Part shown: in pieces, positions 12,011 to 24,146 of the stretch
Layout: each line of letters begins with the position of its first letter
Position numbering within the stretch: position 1 is the stretch's first letter
Assembly (NCBI GenBank): GCA_905160935.1
Contig: CAJHZI010000643.1
Location: 248,001-312,000, forward strand
Direction: 5' to 3'
Length of the DNA: 64,000 nucleotides
Source: Enchytraeus crypticus
Lineage: Eukaryota > Annelida > Clitellata > Enchytraeida > Enchytraeidae
The notes under the pieces: generated by a model
What the model saw: the letters and a program-made list of their open reading frames with translations, nothing else
Told to the model about the DNA's origin: nothing
The model's database searches: none
Made by a program: the position numbers and the translations under genes

Positions 12011-13840
12011 CTGTCAATTATAACTATATAACTTATCAACTGTCAATCTGTAACAAATCTCTTCGAAACTTATTTTTTGTAACTTTTAAATCCAACTACT
12101 ATTTTCCGTTCTTCTTTATATCTACATTTTTATCGCTTCTAGGTTTCTGATATCCCCATTCCTTAAATTATTTATCTTTTCTACGGATATTAAATTCTAA
12201 GAAGTGGACAGCTTATTCAGTATCGACAGGTCCTGATCTCATTTAATCGCTTTTTCGGAGATCTTGGTCCTCCAGAGTTTGACCCTTAATGATCTTTATT
12301 CAAAGAATTCGATTAATATTTGCAATACCGGCTGCGGATGTTCTACACGAGGAATTCCACTATATTATCATGCGATCCCTGAGATCTTTATGCCATCGAC
12401 ACTTCAGCAAATAAATGAGTAAACCTTACTCACCAGAGTGCAGCACTAAAAGCGCTGTTACTCATTCGCAAGACTGCAGCATCAGAAGTGTTGTTTGGCT
12501 AAACTTCCAACTGAATTTGTTAAACCCTAAAGAGCGTGTTGTTTTCAAGATATCTTCACTGACTTCCAGCCTGAACGAAATGTGTCAGCAGGTTTTTGTT
12601 TAAAGTGATGCAGTCTACTTACATCAGGTTATCGATTGCATCACTTCACAATGTCATGAGCTATCGCGATTAGATTTGAGCCTTTTTGATATGTAATTTT
12701 TCGATGATGCAATATCATAAATCAGTAGTAACTGATTTAATTGAAGTAAATGAAGTTGTCTTAAAATTCAGAGGAAGATTTTAGTGCTTTGCTGATAAAT
12801 TTCTATTATATTTTTTAATATTAATACAATTTTTGAACTAAAAATAATAAAAAGATTATTTTTAATTAAGCTAAAAAAGAGCATTTCTCGCATAGTTGTT
12901 ATATTTCTTCTTTTTTGTCAGTGAAAAATAATTTAGTAAAATACTATCTGTGGTACTGATGACAGTCTTTGACACTTGCTGAGTTTGCAGTAAAAAGATA
13001 GCAATATGTATCCAAGACTGTCAACAACTTAGAGAGTATTTTACTAAAATATTTTTTAGAAGATAATTAATTATTTCTATTAAGATAATTATTTATTTCA
13101 ATTTCAAACATTGTGTTAATTGACCGTCTCTTGAAACTCTGAATGTTTCATGTATTTTAAGTCCGAAACACTTTAATGGACCGTTAAACGGTCAGGATTC
13201 CATAAAGAGTCCATAGCGTCTGTGGATTCTTTAACTTTAATAGCATATGACATTTGTTAACATTTATCTCTGCTCCGGGACGAATTCAGTGCAATGTTAT
13301 TGATAAATTGATCGATGCTTTACATTAACATGTTTGTGTATACAAGCATTGAGTATGTTATCGTTGCCTATTCATACTGATTTGTCTCGATCAAAGTTTG
13401 TATTGATCACTGCCATAACACAATTTCAAATCGATACAATGTGCTCTTCAAGTCTTGCAAATTCTATGTAGGTCCGTAAATTCCTGAATTTCCAATTTTG
13501 TCAATGTATAGCCGTTTTGAGTTCAATAAAAGCTTGACTGCTTGATGATCATTGACAATCCTTGACTTTTAAATAACTAACTCTAATATTTAGTAAACTA
13601 AAATACTATTTATATTTCTAAAACCGTAACAGTACTACAGTTATCGATGGCTCGGAAATCCCGAGCATAGATCTTTCAGTTTGATTTGAAAAGTCACGCT
13701 TGTAGGACAAACTGCCACCAACCCGTCCAATTCTAATGTACTCCATTAACTGTGTGAATTGAGAAATAAGCAACCAATATTTATGATTGCTCTAATCATA
13801 GAGCAGACCTAACGTTGATGGCGTAAACGGTAATCTTTAG
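12010..13840. other. No gene recognised
   Basis: AT-rich DNA. The open frame at 12415-12603 has no recognisable domain. Confidence 0.4.
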
Positions 13841-13845
13841 GTTCA

Positions 13846-14050
13846 ACTATCAATCAATCAATCAATCAATAAGAATATAACGTCCGGTTCCTCGCCATAA
13901 GGCAATGTCAAGGGCATCTCTTGCAGAATCTACACGAACAGGTTCCAAAGCACCACACGATGACGACTGAGTACACAGAGACCACAAGAGAAAGCGAGAT
14001 CAAAGCAGTGCAAGTCCATTATCCAAGGCAACTATGCATCTAAGCAGTTA
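13846..14050 (-). mobile_element. CR1/L2-like LINE 3' UTR (minus), (ATTG)n-tailed subfamily
   Basis: Begins with (CAAT)n then AAGAATATAACGTCCGGTTCCTCGCC and continues with CACCACACGATGACGACTGAG, nearly the same as 38660-38830. On the minus strand this is a 3' UTR ending in (ATTG)n. Confidence 0.65.
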
Positions 14051-14317
14051 AGATCCTTTTTCATTTATTTGCTTTTATAGTAAGATAGAAGAAATATATA
14101 AGAGCAAGGAATAGGTGGCCTAAGTAAAATGCATTTAGAGTATCCACAGTCTGCGCTGGTATCCTGTATCACTTAGTAGGCCAATATCATTTCAATATTT
14201 CCTGAGTACAAATTCAATTGGAAGAAAGATATCGAAACCAGCCCTTACTAAATGAACTGAAGTAGCACATTGCCTAATCAGACCCAAGCTGAATGAACTG
14301 TGGTTGCTCCATTATTT

Positions 14318-14430
14318 AATAATAATGATAATACATTTTTAACGTCTATTGCGTCCATCATACAAGGATGATGTCATTGACGTCGTATTTCCTCAGACAA
14401 CGATTAAGCTAAATAGCAGTGTCAGACGAG
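14318..14430 (-). mobile_element. CR1-like LINE 3' end (minus), (TTA)n-tailed subfamily
   Basis: (AAT)n then TTTTTAACGTCTATTGCGTCC...GGATGATGTCATTGACGTCG, the complement of the GACGTCCCTGACATCATCC...GACGTTAAAC end seen at 18380-18425. Confidence 0.55.
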
Positions 14431-16840
14431 TCAGTTTAATGAATATACAATAGAAAACTAATTCTGAGAAAGCTCAACATTCTTGCTAAATTTGGATAAA
14501 ACTGAAATAAAATATTTGATGTGTCATCTAATCTTTTTAAAAATTTAAAGTTTGGTCGCATATATTACGATAGGTAGAACATGCTCAAAACTAGTAACTG
14601 ACTGCTCATTTAGTCGAGTTAAAATTACACATTTTAATATAAAAGCAGAAACCTTTAACTAGTAAATATTTTTCACAAAACTTGCAGGTACGATACGATG
14701 TAAAACTTCCCCCTGTAGAAACCCTGCAAGTTTTGTGCCATTATTTTTCCTTTAGACGCCTTGAAAAATTTCGTTAGAGGCGTAATCTTTGCCTCAGTCT
14801 TAAGTACAAACAAATACTCAAAGGATTGCTACTCTTAGATCTGAATGCTGATTCAGCTTTGCAGCCAATATGACAATACGAAAAGCTTAAGTAAGGCAGT
14901 CAGATAAAAATTTAAATTATATTTTCTTTAAAAAAGTTATTTTGGTCTATGTTATTTTGAGTTCTTTAAGGTACTTAATGTAGTTTATTGATGGAAGATC
15001 GTAAGCACATTCTCTGAGTCACAGAACAATGTAATAAGCACACGTGACAATCGATATGCCTTTTGATAGTCTAATCGATTTCAAGAGACATTGATCAGGG
15101 TATTGTGATTTGAATTGTTCTCTTGATTTTATACTCTGCGGCAGTTCTGGCTAAAGAGAAAAATCTACATTTCTATTACAACTCATACCGTGAGCCATTA
15201 GAGGAAAACGTCGCATTTTGTAGACGAAAACTTTGGGCTTATTTTCTGGATTCTGGCTTTGCACCGATATTGGATCATTGTTCTTTGCTAGTTGGTTTGA
15301 TTTGGTTCAATAATGTTCAATGTTTCCATTGATAATAATAGCACTGTAATTTTGTTGTTGTTAAATAAATATAATTCAGATAAAAAATAGAAGTGCAGTA
15401 CACGAAATGGAGCTCATATCTACAAGACGACTGTGCAATAGAAAACTGTGACAGTCCCAAGAAATACTGCTAATCTGCTGCTGAGAATTAAATCTGCTTT
15501 TAAATGCTTTATTAAGGTTTAATATTTATGTATCGCAGTTTACTACATCCTTATTAAACAGTTTTGAAAATAAAAATGGAACTTTTGACCTTCAGGATAT
15601 TTCTTCATTGTATTTATTAATTAAGGAGGCTTAGATCTATTAGAATTCCTCCTTAACTGATTACATACTGGCTCTAAATGCATAGTTATTACAATTTGAA
15701 TTAATTTATCAATCTGCGAAATTGATATCTTGAATTAGGCATATTTTCAATTATAATAAATATCAGAGACCTTACGAATGAAAGAACAAATAAAGATTGA
15801 AGATTCTGTTGTTACATTTTATAGTATCAACGTGATGTATATATTAAAATGATACCAAGTTATCTAGATTATTATCATTGCAATGCTGTTCAAAAGAAAA
15901 TGACTTCACAAATATATAGTGTATGTATACATGTATACTGCCTGTTTATTTCTTAAAATACCAAGCCACGTGTATTTTTGCTAATGCAGTTTGAGTCTTA
16001 TCTGATTATGAATGTAAAATTCACCAGGGTAGGCCCCAAACATACTCTTCTTTGAATTATTGACAAGTTTTCACTAGAACAGAAAAAACTAAGGAAATTT
16101 ACTTCTCACAGTAGGCCTACTCAATGCAATTTCAAATATATTTAATTTCTGTTTAAAAATTGATACGAACACCTCCGGCGCTCATTTTTCTTTGTTCTTG
16201 CTTTTTCTTCTTCTATATAAAGCAAATGATTTGTATGAGCTCGATCCTGGATGAGATTTCTTAAGAATGAAACAATGATACTCACGAGCAGCATTAATAC
16301 TGGCACAAATGGGCTAAAAGCGATTTCATTTATATGTTATAGTGAAGTAAATTTTTAAAAAATAATTTATTTTGACAGATTCGTGACATTTTCGATTAAT
16401 ATCAGTGTGGCTTAGAAAATAGTTTATAGAATTTAAGAAGTCTAAAATTAGATTTTAATTATGTATGCTACTGACAAGTGACAATAAATAATAAAGGTAA
16501 ACTAAAATACATTTAAAAGTTAAAAGCTGCCTATAGCAGTTTAAAACCTGCGTTTGGTAGTAAAAGCTACTGAAGGGTTATTTGACCTCACTTCCCCCTT
16601 ATTTTCCAACTCCTCCTCTCGACTTCAATTTACAATTTAAAATCGCTACAGATGTGCTGTAGACAGGTACTAAGTGTAGATTCTGGTGCTAAGGTGGCGA
16701 TTGGTTCTCCAGTTAGCCCTTTTGTTGCACTATAGCCATAAACTAATGAAGATATAGCAGTAGTTATTTATTGAAAATAAGCCCTATTTAGAAGTCTAGT
16801 ACTGCCAGATAAAGATACTTGTTGAGGAAATAATATTGTT
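14431..16840. other. No gene recognised
   Basis: AT-rich sequence with short unsupported frames (for example 15123-15332). No repeat family shared with other parts of the window was noticed. Confidence 0.4.
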
Positions 16841-17342
16841 ATTATATTTATTTATTTTCACCAATTCAATGGTAGACAAGTACAAAAGACAAAATTACAA
16901 AGCTATCAAGTAAGTAAATAACATGCAAAATGTCAATATTGTTAAATGGAAAAAAGTGAATAGCAAAATGTGCGACCAATATGTAATTTATACATGTAAA
17001 TACATACACACTGGCTTATTGTTATTGCGTTATTGGCTTTAAACAGAAGTATTTTATAAAGCTCTGAAAGGGTGCAAACAATGCTCCCTTATCTAAAATG
17101 AAAGTATTAGATTACAAATGGCACCTCAACAAAGTTGCATATATTTTTGTTAGCTCTAGATCGCAGTGGATTTGAATCGTAGTACAAAGTAGATCACCGA
17201 GATAGGTTCCGACAAATATAGAGATTGAAGAATCCATGCGCAGGTAAGCGACATTATAAATTTCAATTGATATTCAGCAAAGTTGAGCTCAGCTCCATTG
17301 TCATAAGTTTGGTTATGCATGTGTCCCCTAGAACGTTGAATT

Positions 17343-17462
17343 TAATGTCAGTTTCGTCCTCGACCGCATGTCAGTGACAGGGGAATACTGAATTTGAACC
17401 CAGCATCTTATGATTCGATGTTGAGTAACTTATCCACAAGCCAACGGCTTAGAGAAAAAGCC
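17343..17462 (-). repeat. tRNA-derived SINE, divergent minus copy
   Basis: ATGTCAGTTTCGTCCTCGACCGCATGTCAGTGACAGG, then a B-box complement around GAATTTGAACCC, then CCACAAGCCAACGGCTT. Followed to 17560 by repeated GCCA.CGGCTCAGCC-like phrases, so the right edge is unclear. Confidence 0.55.
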
Positions 17463-17599
17463 ATCGGTACAGCCAACAAATCACTGGTTCAGCTCCGTAG
17501 CCATCGGCTCAGCCTATTGGCCACCAGCTCCGGCCACAAGCTACGGGTTCAACCGAAATGACGAAAATAGAAAGATGAAATGAATGGAGGCGCTATATG

Positions 17600-17648
17600 T
17601 AATGTACCTGCCAGTAGGCTGGCAACTAAGAGAGAGAGAGAGAGAAGA
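17600..17648 (+). mobile_element. RTE-like LINE 3' terminus fragment
   Basis: GCGCTATATGTAATGTACCTGCCAGTAGGCTGGCAACTAAGAGAGAG shows the same terminal pattern as 7455-7505 and 45555-45600. Confidence 0.5.
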
Positions 17649-17739
17649 TTACATAAAACAAATGAAAGCTATTATATGGGACTCACTTCGTAACTCTATC
17701 GTTTCAAAACAATTTTGAAATAAATTGAATTTGCCATAT

Positions 17740-18456
17740 TTTGGTTGCCTACTTCTTCTCTCAATTATTTGATCCAAAATTCTCTTGCACGTGATTTTTG
17801 CAAAGTCCTCTCGACTTCAATTTTGCTCTCTTTCTCTAATTCGCAGTCTTCACTGGCTTCCTGTTAATCAACGCAAAAAATATAAAATAGCTCTATTAAT
17901 TTTCAAAACTTTGCGATTTGGCAAGCCTTCTTACTTATCTAAAATTCTTCTGCCCTATCGTCCCTCAGGTGCACTTCGTTCCACCTATGCCATTCTTCTC
18001 TCTGTTCAAAATATTCTCACGTCATTGGGCAGACGTTCATTTTCTTATGCAGCACCCACAATCTGGAACTCTTTACCTGCTAATCTTCGCTCTTATTTTT
18101 CTCTTTCAACTTTCTATAGCAAGCTTAAGACTTACCTTTTCCCACCATAGACAAAATCAATCTAACATAATCAATCTACCCTGACCATTTTTTGATCACC
18201 GGACTGGCTTGCGATTTTTCAAGCCTTCTTACTTATCTGAAATTCTTCTTCCCTATCGTCCCTCATCGCAAAAGAAATGTGCTGAGGAGAAGTAAGGTCC
18301 TAACCTGATTTCTCCTCAGCAAATTTCTTTTGCAGATTTGTCTGGGTGAACTGATCCGTAGTTATGTGTGCTGTTGGGGACGTCCCTGACATCATCCATG
18401 GATGAGGAAACGGACGTTAAACCTTTATTATTATTACTATTATTATTATTATTTTG
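17740..18456 (+). mobile_element. CR1/L2-like LINE, 5'-truncated, rearranged 3' end
   Basis: An open frame 17785-18150 carries the C-terminal hallmark of CR1/L2-type ORF2 downstream of the RT core: SLHWLPVNQRKKYKIALL, PSYLSKILLPY, then [20 protein letters not shown] and KLKTYLF. The 3' UTR ends GACGTCCCTGACATC...GAGGAAACGGACGTTAAACC with a (TTA)n tail at 18423-18455. Odd: 17913-17974 (GCGATTTGGCAAGCCTTC...CCCTATCG) is repeated at 18211-18267 inside the 3' UTR, directly followed by a foldback (18268-18333), so the copy is a rearranged insertion and not intact. Confidence 0.8.
18268..18333. repeat. Foldback (23-bp arms) in LINE 3' UTR
   Basis: Left arm GCAAAAGAAATGTGCTGAGGAGA (18268-18290) and right arm 18311-18333 are inverted copies with one mismatch and a 20-base loop. 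Confidence 0.85.
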
Positions 18457-18459
18457 ACA

Positions 18460-19327
18460 AAAAATCTGTGAAACGATATAGATACGGAGTGAGTCTCATA
18501 TCATATCTTTCATTTGATTTATGTAATCTTGTTTATGTCAAAATGGCAAATTCAATTTGCTACTAAATATTTAATTATAACTGGTAATCCTTGGTAATCC
18601 TTGGTAAACTTCGAATATAAGAAATCTTGTTATAACTCTGCTTTATTAACATTCTTTGGGCAAAATTCTGCTAATATTGTGACAATAATTTGTGCTAGAC
18701 TCATAAAAAATCTAGTGCGCAACATTTTCGCGGCATATTAACAGCTGAAATTATAACAGTGTTTTCTAAAAGAGTCATTCACGAAAAGTGCCTGCGGTAT
18801 CTTAAAGTCTAAAATCTCTTTTACTAAACTTATTATTTTTTGCATTGAACAATACGTTTAAATTAAATTGATAAAATCCAGCTCTCTAATAATCGATAAA
18901 ATATGTCACAATGAAATGTCTGTACATAAACAAGTAAAATACTAATTAGGCCTACTTCAAACCATTTCAATAATCTAGAATTGTTTGAGAAATATATTTT
19001 ACAAAAATAACGTTTAATTTAATTGCAAAGCAACGGTAGATTTTGACTAGTTATCATACCGATGGAATGGACTGTACAAATAAAAGTAAAATCAAATAGC
19101 AGACACACAAAATAAATGAAAATAAACTTCACGATTTAATTTATAATTAAATTTCTTGGGCAGGTCTAGAGGTCAACAAGTAAGTCTTCATGGTTGACAT
19201 ATTTAAAGGACAGCGTGATATCTGTGAAAATATTTACTGTCTAAGGCGCGTAAATTGTAGTCTTAGAATTGAGTTCCGTCAGATCACGCCTGAGACTCGA
19301 ATACCTAAATCTGATGTCAATGTGCTC
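18460..19327. other. No gene recognised
   Basis: AT-rich unique sequence; a short imperfect duplication GGTAATCCTTGGTAA near 18583-18606. Confidence 0.45.
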
Positions 19328-19335
19328 GTATAAAC

Positions 19336-20959
19336 TAGAGATGGGAATCGAACCGAACCATAAAATCTGGAATTTTGACCGAACCGAACCCGAACCCGAA
19401 CTCTGGCTTTTTCCAAACCGAACCGAGCCGATCTTTTGAAGTTCCTTTCTCCTTCGCCAGCTCCAGGAGAAAAGAACACTTTTCTTTTCAGATATTTTTC
19501 AAAGTTTTCATTAAGATATTATGAAGAATGGTTGACATTGCATAAATTTAAGAAGAACAACGCACATATAGGCCTATATATATATATATATTAGTTTTTG
19601 TATTTACATGTCTTACAGCATCTGACAGCATATATAAGGTAAGGCTGGTTCCGACACAAATTTTTAAATTAATAACTGATAGCGATACAGAGGAATGGTT
19701 GCGTTACAATGGAATGGTATGGTAGAGGGAAGCGAGACTGATCTACAGAAGATAATGGATAGTCTGAATGATACGGCGTTGAAATATTGAATTAAGATAA
19801 ACGTCAAAGAGACAAAAGTGATGAGAGCATCCCAGAACAGAGGTGAAGTCAATATTATAACAAATGTTACGAAATTGGAACAGGTATAGAGTTTCGAATA
19901 TTTAGGTCATACTATAACAGATGATGGGATATGTGAGACTGAACTATATAGTAGGATTGCACAAGCAAAAGAAGTCTTCGATAATAGGAAAGAACTATTA
20001 ACAAAAAGCCTCAAGAAAGACACTAAGATAAAGATAGCGAACACCTTGAAATGGACTACGCTATTATATGAATGTGAAACATGTACATCAAGGAAAGAAA
20101 ATACCAGAAACCTACAAGCCCTGCAAATGTGGATATGGAAATGAATGGAAAGGATTAGCTGGACTCAAATAGAGTAGTAGTTTCAAATTTGAAACCCTAA
20201 GGTAAATTATGAAACTTACTGCTGGTTCAGTTGATAGCAAGCGGTATATATTGTGATAATTTTTCTGTGGATGTACACCTGTTTACCAAATCGTCCTTAT
20301 TTGACATTTTTATGCTAATAAATTGCACTTTGTCTCTGAAATATTGGATCAATTTTTGCCAAGATATTTCCACTTAATTATAAACATTTCTAATATATAG
20401 GCTTAGTGACAAAATTTATTTTTAAATTGATGAAGCATTCTATTTGCTGGTTATAATCAAGTAGAATTTTTCAGATACAGTAATACAGCTAAATATCCTT
20501 TTTATGAAATATTGAAATGTACAGGAATAAATACCACTTCTCTCCTTTTTTCATTGCCATATTTTTGCTCAGGTGAAAAATGTGGCAATCATTAGTAATT
20601 CATGTATTTTCTAAGCATATTTACCATAAACCAAATTAAAATATGTTTATCATTACCATGATTAATATAAGTAATGTTAAATAATTGAAACTTTATCCAA
20701 ATCAAATCATTCCGAACTCAAATCGAACTCTTGTGAGGTGGAAAGCAAGCCGAACCCGAACTGAACCCGAACCCTTGTTCTAACCGAACCCAAACCAAAC
20801 CCAAACCCTTGTTCTAACCGAACCCGAACCGAACTTTCATTTTCAACAAATCGAACCGAACCGAACTCTCAAATTGTCAACTGCTAACCGAACCCGAACC
20901 GAACCGTCTTTCATTTTCAACGAACCGAACTCTGGAAATTCATAAAATTCCCATCTCTA
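19336..20959. mobile_element. hAT-type DNA transposon (non-autonomous), with 8-bp TSD
   Basis: Terminal inverted repeats TAGAGATGGGAAT (19336) and ATTCCCATCTCTA (to 20959), a classic hAT end, flanked by a perfect 8-bp duplication GTATAAAC at 19328-19335 and 20960-20967. Both subterminal zones are packed with CCGAAC/CCGAACCC motifs (19345-19435 and 20745-20935), oriented alike rather than inverted. No hAT transposase frame is visible; the interior holds an RTE-like fragment, so it is a non-autonomous or interrupted copy. The intact TSD suggests insertion as one unit. Confidence 0.85.
19655..20175 (+). mobile_element. RTE-like RT fragment nested in the hAT element
   Basis: Broken + frames read FEYLGHTITDDG, ELYSRIAQAKEVFDNRKELL, KIANTLKWTTLLYECETCT and LQALQMWIWK, the thumb and C-terminal region of RTE/Jockey-type reverse transcriptases (usually FKYLGS.I..DG...RI..A). 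In-frame stops between blocks mean it is dead. Confidence 0.8.
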
Positions 20960-20979
20960 GTATAAACGTGATTTAAGAT

Positions 20980-21230
20980 TAGCGTATGTGTATGAAAAGT
21001 GTGTAGTATTAGTACATTTATATAACTTAAATCACTACTGAATGGTACAGTGTACTTAGGACTGCAGTACTAAGGCACACATTTCTTTTAGAATTTTTCT
21101 AATCATGCTTATTATATGAATATTATTCATCTGAATGTTACTTGGCTTACCCTTATTGCTGTATGGCTTATAAGTCTTCATTGTCATTTTGTGATTAAAA
21201 TAAGAAAATATAAAAATTTCCTGTTAACTC
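20980..21230. other. No feature recognised
   Basis: AT-rich spacer between the hAT element and a LINE tail. Confidence 0.4.
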
Positions 21231-21234
21231 TCCA

Positions 21235-21612
21235 GCATCTAGTGCACACCTTCTTAACACTCTAAATATACTCACCGCATTAAATAGACGCTACTATTAT
21301 CCTTCAGCTCCTCGGTTTGAAACTCTCTGCTTCCTGAACTTCGCTCATGTTTTACTATTTTCAATGTCTGAAGTAAAGCGGAAAAAACCTCTCTTTCAGT
21401 TATAGATACATTTCATCTTGCCTGACTGTTTTTTATCACCAGAGCGGCACCACTTGGAATTTCTTTCTTTCCCTTTAGAACCTGTTTTATTTCAAATCGT
21501 TTGAATGATTCTATTTGTAGTGACGTGCGACTGTTTACATCCCTGACATCAACCTGTATGAGGAAACAGTCGTCAAACCTTTATTAATAATAATTATTAT
21601 TATTATATTATT
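21235..21612 (+). mobile_element. CR1-like LINE 3' end, decayed, (TTA)n-tailed
   Basis: Decayed coding remnant (CGCTACTATTATCCTTCAGCTCC) then a 3' UTR with TTTTTTATCACCAGAGCGGCACC and the terminus CATCCCTGACATCAACCTGTATGAGGAAACAGTCGTCAAACC, then (TTA)n. Same family as 17740-18456. Confidence 0.65.
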
Positions 21613-21835
21613 AGTATTATTATTGAAAGTGCAATGAGGAAGGCAACGGTAAACCACCTCATAGGCCATACTTTTCACAAGCAATAGACTACATAAGGTA
21701 TGGATAAGGCATAGACTTTGTGAAGGGATTAATTTGTTGATCTAAGGTGTGCTCTTATGCAGCGAGAAAACTGACTTTGAGTATGAGTATGTACCTTGAA
21801 CCTGCCACTTGGCAGCGCACTGAAGAAGAAGAAGG
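21613..21835 (+). mobile_element. RTE-like LINE 3' UTR
   Basis: Contains AATGAGGAAGGCAACGGTAAACCACCTCATAGGCCA and the terminus ACCTTGAACCTGCCACTTGGCAGCGCACTGAAGAAG. Joined directly to the preceding LINE tail at the TTA repeat. Confidence 0.6.
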
Positions 21836-21929
21836 GTGAAATTGACGGGTTCAACCTCTCATCGCAAAGAATTTTATTTCTATCGCTAATTTTTATTTAA
21901 ATTCCAATTTACATCTTATAAAATAATTT

Positions 21930-21937
21930 ATTATTAC

Positions 21938-21970
<33 letters not shown>

Positions 21971-22065
21971 TACTAATATAAATATACATATATACATATA
22001 ATATACATGTATATATACATGTATATATATATGTGTGTGTGTATATATATATAATAATTATATAT

Positions 22066-22113
<48 letters not shown>

Positions 22114-22162
22114 ATTATTATATATATACACATACATATATATATATATACATATATATACT

Positions 22163-22205
<43 letters not shown>
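21930..22205. repeat. (ATT)n and (AT)n microsatellite block
   Basis: ATT triplets at about 21938-21968, then mixed TATATA, TACATGTA and GTGTGT runs to 22205. Confidence 0.9.
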
Positions 22206-22207
<2 letters not shown>

Positions 22208-22209
22208 TG

Positions 22210-22380
22210 CATGTAGCGATATTAGAGGGAAAAGAGTTAAAGGCGAACCAAGATTTGGGTTGTTGGATGATCTGATAACAAATTCGTATATAGGGAGGAA
22301 AACGAAGGCTGAAGACAGAATTGGTTGGAAGATTTATATGACATAGACTTGCCGTTATGCAGAAGAAAATAGAAATCTAA
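22210..22380 (+). mobile_element. RTE-like ORF2 C-terminal fragment
   Basis: A + frame reads RGKRVKGEPRFGLLDDLI then KTKAEDRIGWKIYM, the RGRR..GRPR..WLDD..-like end of RTE ORF2, with a stop soon after. No intact 5' part. Confidence 0.65.
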
Positions 22381-22557
22381 CTTTTTATAACATTTACTTG
22401 CATATCTTAATCTCCGTTTTTAAATCTCTACTTCTATTGTCTATCTTGTGCACGTATTTTTTCATCTCAGCACAGATTAAACCTACGATAGGAACAAACA
22501 TAAAACATACATACATAAAATCAAATAAACAAGCATCAGGTACTTGTTGTAATAGTT

Positions 22558-22688
22558 AGTAAAGCTAATGTTAACGTCAGTTTCCTCACTCGAAAGCGAT
22601 GTCAGTGACGGGCGAGCCCAGGATTACAACCACGCACATACTGATCCGCAATCGAATATCTTACCGACATCGCCACTGGCTCCAGCCT
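22558..22688 (-). repeat. tRNA-derived SINE, family S (minus), near full length
   Basis: Reads on + as GTTAACGTCAGTTTCCTCACTCG...CGATGTCAGTGACGGGCGAGCCCAGGATT...ATCGCCACTGGCTCCAGCC, the exact complement order of the 3577 and 4012 copies. B box mutated (GGATTACAACC). Confidence 0.82.
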
Positions 22689-22699
22689 AATATTAGTCA

Positions 22700-23190
22700 A
22701 TAACAGTCAAAAACAATAGTAGGTAAGTAATAGTTGTACATATTATTCAAGAATACACAACTTTCAGCTTCAAATCAAAGTAAAGCTTTATTGAGGTGCG
22801 TGTGCCATTCCATGCTATACGGGAGCAGAATTTGTAAAGCGATTCTTATTATTGAAGGAATTTCATGGTCAACAATCAACTGCGAAATGTAAACAGCTTC
22901 ACACCACAATGTCGAACACTGGTGTCAAATCACACGGCATATGCAATGTCATCAGCAAAATCAGCAGCTAAATATCTCAAATAAGTCAGTCAAGTGCATA
23001 AACTAGTATTAAGTCAAACAAATAAATAGTTTGTCAACTTTTGTAATTTTTTAAAGTCAGACAATCCGAATAGTAGTCTAAGTTACAATACAGATAACAC
23101 ACTAATAGTCAGTTATAGTTTAACACTGAAGAATTTCTTAGATGCTTATCTAGTAATAGTTAGGCAGTTATTTTATCCAGTCAATAGGTC
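22700..23190. other. No gene recognised
   Basis: AT-rich sequence between a SINE and a minisatellite. Confidence 0.4.
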
Positions 23191-23199
23191 TGTAGGCCA

Positions 23200-23320
23200 T
23201 TCAATCAGTCAGTGAATGAGTCTATCAGTCACTGAGCCAGTCAATCAGTGAGTGAGCCAGTCAATCAGTGAGTGAGCCAGTCAATAAGTCAGTGAGCCAG
23301 TCAGTGAGTGAGTGAGTAAA
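23200..23320. repeat. About 20-bp minisatellite
   Basis: Units of GTCAATCAGTGAGTGAGCCA, roughly five to six imperfect copies. Confidence 0.85.
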
Positions 23321-23395
23321 TTAGTATATATTGTGTCATTATGCCATTTCATAATTTACTGTAATATGTACAATAAGTAACTAATAATTATTCTA

Positions 23396-24125
23396 ATAAT
23401 AATAACAACAATTAGAGTGCTACAGTCATCAATGACAACATCGAGCACTATTGAGACAAAATCAAGCCGGCGAGCAAAAAAAGAAGGTCCAAAAACGGTG
23501 CAAATTCCAAAATCCAGAAATTCAGTCCAAAGAAAAGGGAGTTAAAGAAAAGGTGGTTTAGGCGCAGGTCGCTGTTCATGGACACTGGATGGAAAAGAGA
23601 GTTGGAAAAGATAGGTCTTCAACTGCTTATGGAACTGCTCATAGGAAAGCAAAGGCTGATATGATTCAAATGAAGATTTACGAAGATTGGATGGAAGAGA
23701 ATTCCAGATCTGAGGTGCAGCATGCTGGAAAGAACGATTAGATAGCTTAGAGCGTGAAGGTAAGCTAGGTCTCACTAGAGTAATTAACTTAGAAGACCGA
23801 GTAATAGAAGGCTGCATCACTTTAATCAAGTGAGACATACAAGTTTGTCCAGGAATGGTGATGGACTTATAGGTGAACGAAGCTGTTTTGTAAATGATAC
23901 GCTCTTTAATCTTTAGCCAGTGCAAAGACTTCAAAATAGGCGTAACATGTGAGTACTTGGAACTACAAAATATTGCTCGCGAAAGAGAATTCTGAACAAA
24001 CTGCAACCTATCAATCTCACAGCCAGGGAGATTTAACAACAGGGAATTGCAGTAGTCCAACTTCGATTGCACAATAGCAGCACCAATTGTAGCAGCTGTC
24101 TCACGTGACAAATATGGACGTATTC
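23396..24125 (-). mobile_element. CR1/L2-like LINE, 5'-truncated (minus)
   Basis: A minus open frame 24111-23542 (189 codons) carries IGAAIVQSKLDYCNSLLLNL, LQFVQNSLSRAI, HVTPILKSLHWLKIKERIIY, then NRSFQHAAPQIWNSLPSNLR and KQLKTYLF. This is the conserved C-terminal domain of CR1/L2 ORF2 (SRLDYCNSLL...LHWLPV..RI...WNSLP). The 3' UTR (23396-23540 on +) ends in an (AAT)n tract and contains ATCAATGACAACATCGAGCACTATTGAG, which recurs at 26905 and 35680. The 5' parts (endonuclease, RT core) are absent. The remaining frame is intact, so insertion is fairly recent. Confidence 0.88.
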
Positions 24126-24146
24126 GACGAAGATCACGGATATGGA

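Noticed and set aside
19345..20935. GAACCC-rich tracts as telomere-like repeats
   Set aside because: Irregular CCGAAC motifs inside a bounded hAT element with TSDs; not a telomeric array.
23542..24111. 189-codon minus ORF as a host gene
   Set aside because: Clear CR1/L2 LINE C-terminal motifs (LDYCNSLL, SLHWL, IWNSLP) and a repeat-tailed 3' UTR.
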